From CAYPHY01 sp964410625 (GTDB lineage Bacteria > Chloroflexota > Anaerolineae > Promineifilales > Promineifilaceae): a stretch of 64,000 nucleotides of DNA. A program made the translations under genes and the position numbers. Numbering within the stretch: position 1 is the first letter of the stretch; every line of letters begins with the position of its first letter. The notes under the pieces were generated by a model. That model was not told the DNA's origin. It saw nothing but the letters and a program-made list of their open reading frames with translations, and ran no database searches. This document shows positions 7,916-16,461 of this stretch, piece by piece. The DNA is taken from positions 80,471 to 144,470 of the forward strand of contig CAYPHY010000010.1 in NCBI GenBank assembly GCA_964410625.1, given 5' to 3'.

Positions 7916-9304
7916 ATGGGGCATTTGAAAAAGTCGCGCTGGTCATCGGTTTTGTTGGCTTTCGCTCTTCTTATCCTCACAGCGGCCGTTGTGTCGGCCG
8001 CTGCCTATGTTGTTAGGCCGGGAGACTCCCTATGGCGGATCTCGCGCCAGTTTGGCACAACGGTGAATGCCATTGTCGCCGCCAATCCAGCCATTACCAA
8101 TCCCAATTTAATCTACGTCGGTCAGGTGATTGAAGTGCCGGACGGTGGCACAGGAGGACAGCCGCCAGCGACACCACCGCCGACCACACCCCCACCGGGT
8201 GGGTCATCTACCTATGTCGTGCGTTGGGGAGATACGCTCGGCCGTATCGCCGCCCGTTTCGGCACAACGGTCAGCGCCATTGTGGCCGCCAACCCACAGA
8301 TCACCAATCCTAATTTGATCTACGTGGGCCAGGTGATTACGATTCCGACCGGCGGAACAGCCCCGCCACCTACCCAACCCCCTCCTACTTCGGGCAATTT
8401 TGAACTGGGGGGGCAAACCCAAGCCTTTGCCAACGCCCAGTTAATGCGCGATGTAGGGATGACCTGGGTTAAGCGGCAGTATAAGTGGACGCCAGGGGAT
8501 TCGGCCGATGCGGTTAGAGGGCTGATTGAGGAGGCTGATGCCGCCGGTTTTAAGATTCTGCTCTCTATTACCGGAGCGCAAGCGTATCCACAGTCCATTG
8601 ATTATGCTTCCTTTGTCACCTTCATCCGCGATGTGGCGGCGTTAAACCCGGATGCTATCGAGATTTGGAATGAGCAGAACATTGATTTTGAATGGCCGGC
8701 GGGGGCGATTGATCCGACTGCCTATGTCAATAATCTGCTACGGCCGTCTTATGAAGCGATCAATGAGGTCAACGGCGACATCCTCGTGATTTCCGGCGCG
8801 CTGGCCCCTACAGGATTTGATAACGGGGTCAATGCCTGGGCTGATGATCGCTATCTGGCCGGGATGCGTGCGGCCGGGGCTGCCAACTATGCAGATTGTA
8901 TTGGCGTTCATCACAATGCCGGGGCGACCTCGCCCACCGCTCGTAGCGGCCACCCAACAAGCAGCAGTCACTATAGCTGGTACTTCTACCCAACCCTGGA
9001 GCTATACTACAACAGCTTTGGTGGCTCACGGCAGGTCTGCTTCACAGAGCTTGGCTATTTATCAGGCGAAGGTTTCAGCGGGGTGCCCGAGGCCTTTTCC
9101 TGGGCCACGGATACATCCGTACAGGAGCAGGCCCAATGGCTGCGCGAAGCCCGTGATTTGGCTCGCACCGATACCCGCGTGCGGCTGATGATTATCTACA
9201 ATGTGGACTTCAACCAATATGATCCCGCTGGTGATCCCCAGGCCGGATATGCGATGGTGCGGCCGGATGGAAGCTGCCCGGTGTGTGACCAGTTAAGGCA
9301 GTAA
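7916..9304 (+). CDS. Secreted protein: two LysM domains plus a TIM-barrel glycosidase-like domain
   Basis: This 462-aa protein has a signal peptide or anchor at residues 12-30. Two nearly identical LysM repeats follow (YVVRPGDSLWRISRQFGTTV and YVVRWGDTLGRIAARFGTTV, each ending in PNLIYVGQVI), joined by Pro/Thr linkers. LysM binds N-acetylglucosamine polymers such as peptidoglycan. Residues about 165-460 look like a clan GH-A (beta/alpha)8 barrel: DAIEIWNEQN has the acid/base Glu and QVCFTELGYL has the likely nucleophile Glu. The substrate is unknown. AGGAG lies 7 nt upstream of the ATG. The last residues and stop codon fall in a heptad repeat, and a terminator follows at 9376. Confidence 0.85.
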   Translation: MGHLKKSRWSSVLLAFALLILTAAVVSAAAYVVRPGDSLWRISRQFGTTVNAIVAANPAITNPNLIYVGQVIEVPDGGTGGQPPATPPPTTPPPGGSSTYVVRWGDTLGRIAARFGTTVSAIVAANPQITNPNLIYVGQVITIPTGGTAPPPTQPPPTSGNFELGGQTQAFANAQLMRDVGMTWVKRQYKWTPGDSADAVRGLIEEADAAGFKILLSITGAQAYPQSIDYASFVTFIRDVAALNPDAIEIWNEQNIDFEWPAGAIDPTAYVNNLLRPSYEAINEVNGDILVISGALAPTGFDNGVNAWADDRYLAGMRAAGAANYADCIGVHHNAGATSPTARSGHPTSSSHYSWYFYPTLELYYNSFGGSRQVCFTELGYLSGEGFSGVPEAFSWATDTSVQEQAQWLREARDLARTDTRVRLMIIYNVDFNQYDPAGDPQAGYAMVRPDGSCPVCDQLRQ

Positions 9305-9335
9305 GCAGTTAAAAGTAGGCGGTAAGCGGTGAATG
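9287..9335 (+). repeat. Degenerate heptad repeat array over the end of the LysM glycosidase gene
   Basis: The sequence reads as 7-nt units close to AGGCAGT, AAGCAGT, AGGCGGT and AAGCGGT. The gene's TAA stop (9302-9304) is part of the array. The same unit type occurs inside the flippase gene at 29466-29500. Confidence 0.6.
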
Positions 9336-9375
9336 CGCAGAGCGTGATGATCGCTTGCTGGGTTTGATTTTTAGG

Positions 9376-9404
9376 ACGGCGCGGGTTATTCTCGCGCCGT
9401 TTTT
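9376..9404 (+). terminator. Rho-independent terminator after the LysM glycosidase gene
   Basis: ACGGCGCG (9376-9383) pairs with CGCGCCGT (9393-9400), with a 9-nt loop and then TTTTTG. Confidence 0.8.
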
Positions 9405-9496
9405 GTTTGGAAATGGTGACCATCTGGGTACAATGGTCGGGTCAGGCGTTGCGCGGGTTATTTACCTGCGCCGGTTCAGCAAAGGAAGGACCAGCG

Positions 9497-9931
9497 ATGA
9501 AAGTTAGCACCATTTTGTCCAAGAAAAAAGCAGGTGTGGTCACAATCCAGCCGGACCAGCTTGTGCGCGAAGCGATAGGTTTGCTGGTGGCACATCAAAT
9601 CGGCGCACTGGTCGTGGTTGATCAAGCACAGCGAGTGGTGGGCGTTCTTTCTGAGCGCGAGATTGTGTGGGGCGCGGCCGAAGATGAAATGCTCTTCGAC
9701 CAACCGGTGAGCCGGATCATGAACCGGGATGTAATTGTTGGAATGCCACAGGACGAGGTGATCTCCGTCGCCCACACCATGACTGAAAGGCGCTTTCGCC
9801 ACCTGCCAGTTGTCAAGGGGAATACGCTTGTGGGCATCATCTCCATTGGGGATGTCTTAAAAGCGCAACGGGATGCTTATCGCGGTGAGATAGATACGCT
9901 GGAAACCCAGATTTTGGCAGAAGGAGATTGA
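9497..9931 (+). CDS. Two-CBS-domain protein
   Basis: This 144-aa protein consists of a tandem CBS pair (Bateman module): VSTILSKKKAGVVTIQPDQL with VREAIGLLVAHQIGALVVVD, then PVSRIMNRDVIVGMPQDEVI with MTERRFRHLPVVKGNTLVGI. Such modules bind adenine nucleotides and act as sensors. The start is the ATG at 9497, preceded by AAGGAAGGA. An earlier in-frame ATG at 9407 would add 30 unlike residues that overlap the terminator region. The FprA-like gene starts 3 nt after its stop, so the two are cotranscribed. The CBS protein may regulate or sense energy state for that enzyme, which is an inference from position. Confidence 0.9.
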   Translation: MKVSTILSKKKAGVVTIQPDQLVREAIGLLVAHQIGALVVVDQAQRVVGVLSEREIVWGAAEDEMLFDQPVSRIMNRDVIVGMPQDEVISVAHTMTERRFRHLPVVKGNTLVGIISIGDVLKAQRDAYRGEIDTLETQILAEGD

Positions 9932-9934
9932 TCC

Positions 9935-11332
9935 ATGTCGCAAGTTGGAACGGTCGCGCAACCTTTGCGCGTAGCGATTTTTGGCGCGGGGCCAGCTGGC
10001 TTCTATGCCGCTGAACGCCTGTTCAAGGAAGGGGATGTTGTCGTTGAGGTGGATTTGTATGATCGCCTGCCGACGCCTTTCGGCTTGGTGCGGCACGGTG
10101 TTGCTCCTGATCACCAAAAAATCAAGTCAGTGACGAAAGCGTTTGACCGCATTGCTGCTAACCCCCGCTTTCGCTTTTTTGGCAATGTTGAATTGGGGCG
10201 CGATCTAACGGTAAGCGACCTGCGTAATTACTATCATCAGATCGTCTACACCGTCGGCGCACAGAGCGATCGGCCGTTGAACATCCCTGGAGCCGAATTG
10301 CGAAATCACCATCCAGCGACACACTTTGTCGCCTGGTATAACGGCCACCCCGATTTTCGTGATTGCCAGTTCGATTTGTCGCAAGCGCATGTGGTCGTCG
10401 TTGGCGTGGGCAATGTGGCGGTGGATGTGTGCCGTATTCTCTGCCGCACGCCGGAGGAATTGGCGAAGACCGACATCGCTGATTATGCGCTGGAGGCGTT
10501 GCGTGCGAGCCAGGTTAGAACGGTGACGATGCTCGGCCGTCGCGGCCCAGCCCAGGCCGCCTTCACCACCCCCGAAGCCAAAGAGCTGCTTGAATTGGAG
10601 GATTGTGACGCCTATGCCCTGCCAGACGAAGCGACGCTTGACCCACTTTCGCAGAAGCTGCTGGCCGATGCAGATCGAGGGACGGTGCGGAAAGTGGAAC
10701 TGATTCAAAAAATGGCGGCCAACCGGCCGACCGGCAAGGCGAAGCAGTTGCTCATCCGTTTTCTCGTTTCACCAGTTGAGTTGATTGGGGATGAGATGGG
10801 CAGAGTCAAGGCGATGCGGCTGGTGCATAATGAACTGTACGTGACGGAGGCGGGAACGCTACGGCCGCGCCCCACTGACCACTATGAAACCATTCCCGCC
10901 GGGCTGGTCTTTCGCTCAATTGGCTATCGCGGCGTGCCACTGCCCGGTGTGCCATTCAATGATAGCTGGGGCGTGATCCTCAACGAAGGCGGCCGTGTGC
11001 TCGACCCTGAAAGCAAGGAACCGCGCCTGGGCGAATATACCTCCGGTTGGATCAAGCGCGGGCCATCGGGCGTGATCGGCACCAACAAGCCTGATTCGGT
11101 GGAAACGGTAGAGCATATGTTGGAAGATTTGCAGGAGGGGCGGATCTTGCAGCCTGCTTATCCAACGGCCGAAGCGATTGAACAATTGCTGGCTGAATGC
11201 CAGCCGCGCTGCGTTACCTTTGACGACTGGCGCAAACTCGACGAATTAGAGGCCACACGCGGTGAAGCGGAAGGACGGCCGCGTGTGAAATTCACCAGCG
11301 TTGAAGATATGCTCGCCGCATTAGGCAAATAA
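9935..11332 (+). CDS. FprA-type ferredoxin/adrenodoxin-NADP+ reductase
   Basis: This 465-aa flavoprotein belongs to the adrenodoxin reductase/FprA group, which moves electrons between NADPH and ferredoxins. FAD binding is shown by VAIFGAGPAGFYAAERLFKE and LPTPFGLVRHGVAPDHQKIK. The NADP(H) domain has VVVVGVGNVAVDVCRILCRT and TMLGRRGPAQAAFT. The late motif SGWIKRGPSGVIGTNKPDS and the C-terminal helix ending FTSVEDMLAALGK are typical. Length matches the family (about 450-470). The gene overlaps nothing, and an alpha/beta hydrolase gene starts 4 nt downstream. Confidence 0.93.
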   Translation: MSQVGTVAQPLRVAIFGAGPAGFYAAERLFKEGDVVVEVDLYDRLPTPFGLVRHGVAPDHQKIKSVTKAFDRIAANPRFRFFGNVELGRDLTVSDLRNYYHQIVYTVGAQSDRPLNIPGAELRNHHPATHFVAWYNGHPDFRDCQFDLSQAHVVVVGVGNVAVDVCRILCRTPEELAKTDIADYALEALRASQVRTVTMLGRRGPAQAAFTTPEAKELLELEDCDAYALPDEATLDPLSQKLLADADRGTVRKVELIQKMAANRPTGKAKQLLIRFLVSPVELIGDEMGRVKAMRLVHNELYVTEAGTLRPRPTDHYETIPAGLVFRSIGYRGVPLPGVPFNDSWGVILNEGGRVLDPESKEPRLGEYTSGWIKRGPSGVIGTNKPDSVETVEHMLEDLQEGRILQPAYPTAEAIEQLLAECQPRCVTFDDWRKLDELEATRGEAEGRPRVKFTSVEDMLAALGK

Positions 11333-11336
11333 GGTA

Positions 11337-12188
11337 ATGGGAGACAACGATAGCCAAGGTATCCAATCACTAAATGCGCTTTCCCCTATGCGCCACAACA
11401 AATTAGAGCGTCCAGGTTGCACCATTCACTATTGGCTCGGCGGGGCTGCAGACCGGCCGCTTGTCGTTTTCACGCATGGCGCCACGATGGATCATGCCAT
11501 GTTTGATGAACAGGTGCCTGCGTTGCTGCCTGATTATCGCGTCCTGACCTGGGATGTGCGCGGGCATGGGGAGTCTCGGCCGTTGCAAGGTGACTTTACG
11601 TTGGCGGATTGTGCGGCCGATCTCATCGCTCTTCTGGACAAAGTGGGTGTGGAGCAAGCCGTGTTGGTTGGGCAATCGATGGGCGGCTATATCAGCCAGT
11701 ACGCCTATCTGTACCATCCAGAGCGCGTCCATGCAATGGTCATTATCGGTGCCACTTCTATCGCCTTGCCCTACAGTCGTACAGAAATAATAGCTTTAAA
11801 AGCGTCCTTACCGCTATTTGGACTCTGGCCCTATGGACATTTCAAACGGACTGTTGCCAAAACGACGGCCATCAAGCCTGAAATCCGTGCTTACGCGCTA
11901 GAGACCATCAACAAGCTGTCTCATCAGGAGTTTTTGCAAATTTGGAAAGCAGTGACGCTGGCGATTGAGGAGGAAGGCATTCCCGGCCATCAAATTCGAG
12001 TGCCGCTTTTGCTGACCCATGGCGATCAGGACACAACCGGCGTCATCCGCCGCGACGCCCCGAAGTGGGCTGCCTACGAGCCAGACGTTGAGTACGTGGT
12101 CATCCCCAATGCTGCCCACAACGCCAATCAGGACAACCCCGAATTCTTCAATCGCATCTTGTTGGCGTTTCTCCGGTCGCGTGTCTAG
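11337..12188 (+). CDS. Alpha/beta hydrolase
   Basis: This 283-aa protein has an alpha/beta-hydrolase fold with the nucleophile elbow GQSMGGYI, oxyanion region FTHGATMDHAMFDEQVPALL, WDVRGHGESRP after strand 4, acid region THGDQDTTGVI and catalytic His in PNAAHNANQDNPEFF. The family includes esterases, haloperoxidase-like and C-C hydrolases, so the substrate cannot be told. The first ATG at 11337 follows the reductase stop by 4 nt. A later start at MRHNKLERPG (11391) is also possible. It ends about 27 nt before an assembly gap. Confidence 0.85.
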   Translation: MGDNDSQGIQSLNALSPMRHNKLERPGCTIHYWLGGAADRPLVVFTHGATMDHAMFDEQVPALLPDYRVLTWDVRGHGESRPLQGDFTLADCAADLIALLDKVGVEQAVLVGQSMGGYISQYAYLYHPERVHAMVIIGATSIALPYSRTEIIALKASLPLFGLWPYGHFKRTVAKTTAIKPEIRAYALETINKLSHQEFLQIWKAVTLAIEEEGIPGHQIRVPLLLTHGDQDTTGVIRRDAPKWAAYEPDVEYVVIPNAAHNANQDNPEFFNRILLAFLRSRV

Positions 12189-12215
12189 GTGTGTTAAGGG
12201 AGTAGTTTATCATAC

Positions 12216-12315
12216 NNNNNNNNNNNNNNNNNNNNNNNNNNNNNNNNNNNNNNNNNNNNNNNNNNNNNNNNNNNNNNNNNNNNNNNNNNNNNNNNNNNNN
12301 NNNNNNNNNNNNNNN
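12216..12315. other. Assembly gap (100 N)
   Basis: There are exactly 100 N, the usual placeholder for a gap of unknown size. The sequence resumes within a CTAATCT tandem repeat, which probably caused the break. Confidence 0.95.
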
Positions 12316-12333
12316 CTAATCTCTAATCTCCGG
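12316..12333. repeat. CTAATCT tandem repeat at gap edge
   Basis: Two copies of CTAATCT followed by CC directly abut the N run and overlap the 3' end of the MFS gene. It is the same unit type as at 18440-18512 and 37871-37931. Confidence 0.65.
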
Positions 12334-14109
12334 TTTCGCCTCTCGTAAATCACGCAACACAGCCTGATTCATTTGGCTGGTGCGGGGCAGGTCGATCAGA
12401 TTCATGCGTAACATGCGCTCCGTCATCCGGCTCATAAACAGGCGGTTGAGTTGTGGCTCGGCCGCCATCTCCCGCAAGAGCCTGGCTGGGACCTTAATCA
12501 ACGTGGACGATTCTTCGGTGATGACATCGGCCGTGCGCGGCAACCCAGCCAACACCGCGATCTCGCCAAAGAAATCCCCTTCGCCCAATGTTTCCAAGAC
12601 ATGCGTTTGCCCATCCTCCTGCCAGCCGGCAATCGCCTGTCCATCGAGGATAAAGTAGCCCTCATCACCCGCTTCGTGCCGGCGCAAAACGGCCGTGCCT
12701 TTAGGAACTTCATGAATCGTCGCTTCAGCCTGCAAGCGACTGCGTTGTGCCAGATTCAAGGAGCCGATGATTGGGACAAGGGCGACCAGCCGGTCAATAT
12801 CAGCCGGTTGTAATAAGCGGCCTGCTCCCAGTCCCGGCGCACTGTCGGCCGTGCGCAACAGGCTGAGGGCGCGCCGCCATTCGGCCGCTGGTTGGCCCAG
12901 GCCCGGCAGCACAAGGCTGAGCAAACCGAAAAGCAAGGTGATAATACCGGCCGCCAGATAGAGAAGGCGCAGATCGAAAAAGTCGCCCAGCCCGGCCAGC
13001 GCCATGCCGATCATAAACAAGGTGTCGCGGGAGACGAAAAACGCGCTGAAAACACGGCCGCGAGCCTCGCGTGGCGTGTAGCGTTGGATGATCAATGCGC
13101 GGGCGATGACCGAGGGAGAATTGACAAACCCTTCGATAGTGATGATGACCAGCGCCAGCGGGATTGAGCTGTTCAGCGCAAAGGCGATGCTTGTAAAGCC
13201 GATGCCGATAAAGCTGATCGTAATCCATTGTCCCTCGCGCAGCCGGTCGCCCAGTTGTGCCATGACAATGCTGGCTGCCACGAAGCCAACCAGCGTAACG
13301 CTTTCGATCAGACTGAACTCGAACTCCGTTGCGCCCAGCACTTCAACAGAAAAGGGCAGACGCAGGGCATTGCCCAGACCAAAGGCGATGAAAATTGGGA
13401 TGAAAACGAGAAAGAGCGAACGTAAAATGGGCGTGCTGGTCACAATGTTTAAGCCAGTACGCAGGTTGTGGAATACGGCCGCTACACTCGTCTTTTCATC
13501 AACCGCCAATTTAGGCACGCGTACCCGTGAAATCAATAGACCGGCAATGAGAAAAGAGAAGGCGTTCACATAATACGCCCAGGTAACGGAAAACTGGGAG
13601 GTGATCAGTCCGGCGGCGGCATAACCAACGATTAACGCGCCGAAGCTGCTGATGGCCATCAACGAGTTGGCGGCGTTTAACTCTTCTTCGGAGGCGATTT
13701 CTGGCAAAACGCTGGAGTGGGCGGGGTTGAAGAATTGGCCCACCGCGGCCGTCAGCGCCACTAAAATGTAGAGCCAGGCGATGTTTAGCGGTAGCAGAAT
13801 GGGGATGGCAACAATCAGGACAGCGCGGAGAAGATCGGCCGCGACCATGATCTGCTTGCGGTCATACCGATCAACGAAGACCCCAGCCACCAGCCCGACC
13901 AGCAGGCTGGGGGCCATCGAGGCCATCATCATCAGCCCAACATTGAGCGCTGAGCCGGTTAGTTGGTAGACAAAGATGGATGAGGCCAGCGTGACCAACG
14001 AAGTGCCCATCTCGCTCACCAATTGAGCGAGCCACATGAGTGTAAAGTTGCGATTGCGGAAAATAGAAAATGCGGACGGAGGCGGGGTTGTGACTCCCGA
14101 ATCAGTCAT
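12316..14109 (-). CDS. MFS transporter fused to a C-terminal cyclic-nucleotide-binding domain
   Basis: This 597-aa protein has about 430 residues of a 12-helix major facilitator of the MFS_3/enterobactin-exporter type (MWLAQLVSEMGTSLVTLASS, VAGVFVDRYDRKQIMVAADL, RALIIQRYTPREARGRVFSA). A cNMP-binding domain follows (about 455-590). Its phosphate-binding cassette GDFFGEIAVLAGLPRTADVI keeps the canonical Gly-Glu and Arg, so nucleotide binding is plausible. The start is ATG 14109 with AGAGGT 10 nt upstream. A TTG seven codons earlier is possible but overlaps that ribosome site. The last residues (PEIRD) and the stop are encoded by a CTAATCT repeat at the gap edge, so the true C-terminus may differ. 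Confidence 0.88.
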   Translation of the reverse strand: MTDSGVTTPPPSAFSIFRNRNFTLMWLAQLVSEMGTSLVTLASSIFVYQLTGSALNVGLMMMASMAPSLLVGLVAGVFVDRYDRKQIMVAADLLRAVLIVAIPILLPLNIAWLYILVALTAAVGQFFNPAHSSVLPEIASEEELNAANSLMAISSFGALIVGYAAAGLITSQFSVTWAYYVNAFSFLIAGLLISRVRVPKLAVDEKTSVAAVFHNLRTGLNIVTSTPILRSLFLVFIPIFIAFGLGNALRLPFSVEVLGATEFEFSLIESVTLVGFVAASIVMAQLGDRLREGQWITISFIGIGFTSIAFALNSSIPLALVIITIEGFVNSPSVIARALIIQRYTPREARGRVFSAFFVSRDTLFMIGMALAGLGDFFDLRLLYLAAGIITLLFGLLSLVLPGLGQPAAEWRRALSLLRTADSAPGLGAGRLLQPADIDRLVALVPIIGSLNLAQRSRLQAEATIHEVPKGTAVLRRHEAGDEGYFILDGQAIAGWQEDGQTHVLETLGEGDFFGEIAVLAGLPRTADVITEESSTLIKVPARLLREMAAEPQLNRLFMSRMTERMLRMNLIDLPRTSQMNQAVLRDLREAKPEIRD

Positions 14110-14239
14110 GTGAAATATTACCTCTAGCAAGTGATCTCTATAGTAAAGGTACTAGCGTACCCAAATGTCCACGTCTGGGAGACTGTGGTCAGCGATTTAA
14201 CAAGCTTGTACTGAGGCCCCGAATATCGTCCTGCAAAAG

Positions 14240-14271
14240 TTGTATGAGCGATTTGCCAAATCGCTTTACAA
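14240..14271 (-). repeat. Dispersed hairpin element downstream of the LysM/propeller gene
   Basis: AGCGATTT-GCC-AAATCGCT (14247-14265) is a perfect 8-bp stem with a 3-nt loop. An outer TTGTA/TACAA stem (14240-14244, 14267-14271) encloses it. It begins 12 nt after the stop of the minus-strand gene and may end transcription. It is the best-formed copy of the family. The spacer 14110-14239 shows nothing else clear. Confidence 0.7.
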
Positions 14272-14282
14272 GACTATACAGC

Positions 14283-16109
14283 TTATTGGGGATTAAGCCA
14301 ATGGAAATCAGCAATGCGGTAGCCGAGCCAGCTAATGAGCGAGAAGGTTTGGCGGCCGTCGGCGGCGATATAGAGGATGTTGCCGGCCGCTTGCGCCGTG
14401 CCGGGGATGGTCAACAAGACGCCGCTATTGTCCGGCGTCCACTGCGCGTTGGCAACGGGATTCGACGGCAAGCTGTTGAGTCTGGTCATCGTCGCCGCAT
14501 TGCCGTCATAGGCCCATAGCCCATTGGCGGCCGCATCGCTGCTGCTAATCGTCAGGACAAGCCGCCCGATGGTGGCTTGCACCCCCGGAGCCGTGATGCC
14601 GTATCCATCCGGCGCAATCCCGGCAACGGCATCGGGAATGGAAAGCGGCCGATCAAATAAATGCACCAGCGTCAAATTCGTCCCAGTTGATTGTGGTTGG
14701 TAAAAGGAGGCCAGTGGCCCCGTTGCGGTTGTGGAGTTGGGTGGGGTTAAGACCACAACGGTTCCGTCCATTTGCCAGGAAGCGGCCGCCACTGTCGTAT
14801 AACTGGCTGAATTGGGCAACTGCTGCAACGCTCCCGTTTGCTGGTCCAACACATAATAGGTGTTGCCATTTAGAAAGTGACCATGCAGCAGCAAATAGCG
14901 ACCGGCCGGAGACCAGGCCAGCGCATGGAGCGAGATCGGCCCGCCACTGCTCCCGCCGGAGAGAAAGACAAGCTGCCGGGCAGTGGTCGGCTGGGCATAT
15001 TGAAACTCAAAGACTCCGTCCTCATCCAGCAAGAGGAAGTGGTTGTTGTCTGAACCGGCGAAGAGTTGCGGGGCAACCGTTGCATCCTGCCCATGTCCCA
15101 ACAGGCTGACCGACAGTCGCGCACTGGGATTGATGGTGGGGAATGTGGTCAGGCGCATATTGTTGTTTTCACGTACCAAATAGGCCGCCCATTGCCCATC
15201 GGCCGACACCACCATGTTTTCCACACCCGTTTCCGCTGGTATGGCCTGGATTAGCTCTTGCTCGACGACATTAACAACCCGCGTGCGCCGGTTGATCAGC
15301 GCCACTTCGACCGCGTTGGAGTTGTTGCGGAATTGCCTTGCCAGCACCCACTCCCCCATCTGGTGGGTTGCGCTGTCTACTACGACGGCGAGCGGATCGC
15401 CCATGACCGCCAATGTGCCGCTGTTGCCCTGCCAGGTTGCCAGATCGTCGTTATAGATCATCAACAGATTGTGATTGATAGCTGGTGGGGGTGTGGTGGA
15501 GGTGGGAATGGCGGGGACCCAGATTTGACGGCCGACCGTCAACGGGCCAGGGTTCGCCCGTTGCAAAATGCCGGTAGTGGTCTGGAACCAGACAGCGATC
15601 TGTTCCCACGTGTCGCCGCTACGCACCGTATAAAGCCAGACACAGGGGGGGCCGGTGATTGGCCCCAGGCTGCCAACGGAGGGTACGGTGATCCAATTGC
15701 CAGGATAGATCAGGTTGGGATTGGGCAGTAAATTGGCCTGATGGACATATTGATAGGGTGTGCCATAACAGCGGGCGATCTGGATCAGCCAATCGCCTCG
15801 TGTGACGGGATGGAGGATGGTTGCCCCCGGTGGAATGGGCGAAGCAGTTCCGGTGGCGAGGAGTTGCGGCTCGCCCAATGTATATTGCACAACTGGTAAT
15901 AGGGTTTGGGTGGTCAGATCGGCCGTTAGTCCTGGTTCTGTTCCCGCTCCAGCCGTGCCTGATACCCCTTCCCCTACTGCTCCCCCGCCACTTGTGTCCA
16001 GAGTGCGGCCATCCCCGTCCCCCTGGAGCAGGGCAATCGCCAATGGAATGGCAATAATAGCCAGGAGAGCCAGAATTATCAGACATCCTAATGCACGCCG
16101 CCAGGTCAT
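14283..16109 (-). CDS. Membrane-anchored protein with two LysM domains and a beta-propeller-like region
   Basis: This 608-aa protein has an N-terminal helix RRALGCLIILALLAIIAIPL that is a signal anchor. Two LysM domains follow near residues 95-200 (TRGDWLIQIARCYGTPYQYV and VRSGDTWEQIAVWFQTTTGI). The remaining 390 residues contain repeated strands with propeller-like phrases (VVSADGQWAAYLVRENNNMR, LAWSPAGRYLLLHGHFLNGN, ASWQMDGTVVVLTPP, QWTPDNSGVLLTI), typical of WD40/TolB-like propellers. It probably binds cell-wall glycan and displays a propeller. No catalytic residues are evident. It has its own upstream spacer and a hairpin element just after the stop. Confidence 0.8.
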   Translation of the reverse strand: MTWRRALGCLIILALLAIIAIPLAIALLQGDGDGRTLDTSGGGAVGEGVSGTAGAGTEPGLTADLTTQTLLPVVQYTLGEPQLLATGTASPIPPGATILHPVTRGDWLIQIARCYGTPYQYVHQANLLPNPNLIYPGNWITVPSVGSLGPITGPPCVWLYTVRSGDTWEQIAVWFQTTTGILQRANPGPLTVGRQIWVPAIPTSTTPPPAINHNLLMIYNDDLATWQGNSGTLAVMGDPLAVVVDSATHQMGEWVLARQFRNNSNAVEVALINRRTRVVNVVEQELIQAIPAETGVENMVVSADGQWAAYLVRENNNMRLTTFPTINPSARLSVSLLGHGQDATVAPQLFAGSDNNHFLLLDEDGVFEFQYAQPTTARQLVFLSGGSSGGPISLHALAWSPAGRYLLLHGHFLNGNTYYVLDQQTGALQQLPNSASYTTVAAASWQMDGTVVVLTPPNSTTATGPLASFYQPQSTGTNLTLVHLFDRPLSIPDAVAGIAPDGYGITAPGVQATIGRLVLTISSSDAAANGLWAYDGNAATMTRLNSLPSNPVANAQWTPDNSGVLLTIPGTAQAAGNILYIAADGRQTFSLISWLGYRIADFHWLNPQ

Positions 16110-16461
16110 TAGCCAGACTCCCTTAAATCAGCGTTATCGGCCGAAGTATGGAAATATGAAAGACGTTTGCTGCCACTATATCGTGGCAATAATGGTCAAA
16201 TAGCTAACCGCTTTCAACGAAAGTTCTCTCAGCAATGCCAAAACATTACTAACCCAACAACTTTACATAGTATACAGCAATTATGTCGAATTGTCTTACA
16301 ATGGCAAATTTCTTTTAAAAGCAATTGGCCCAGAGCCAGAAAAGGAGAGGGAATAGACTATCAGACCATACGCCGGGCGACGATAATGGACGGCCGAGAG
16401 CTTAGTAAGTGCCTTTAGGGCGCGCCACTTAACAGCGCGGCGGCTTTAGCCCCGCGTGGCT
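16110..16461. other. Intergenic region with hairpins, no gene seen
   Basis: The spacer holds TGCCAC-TATATC-GTGGCA (16171-16188), a 6-bp stem in the leader of the LysM/propeller gene. It also has an AT-rich stretch (16190-16330) that could contain that gene's promoter. Near 16434-16455, a GCGGCTTTAGCCCCGC inverted repeat follows the next gene's stop and may be its terminator. I see no convincing reading frame. Confidence 0.6.
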
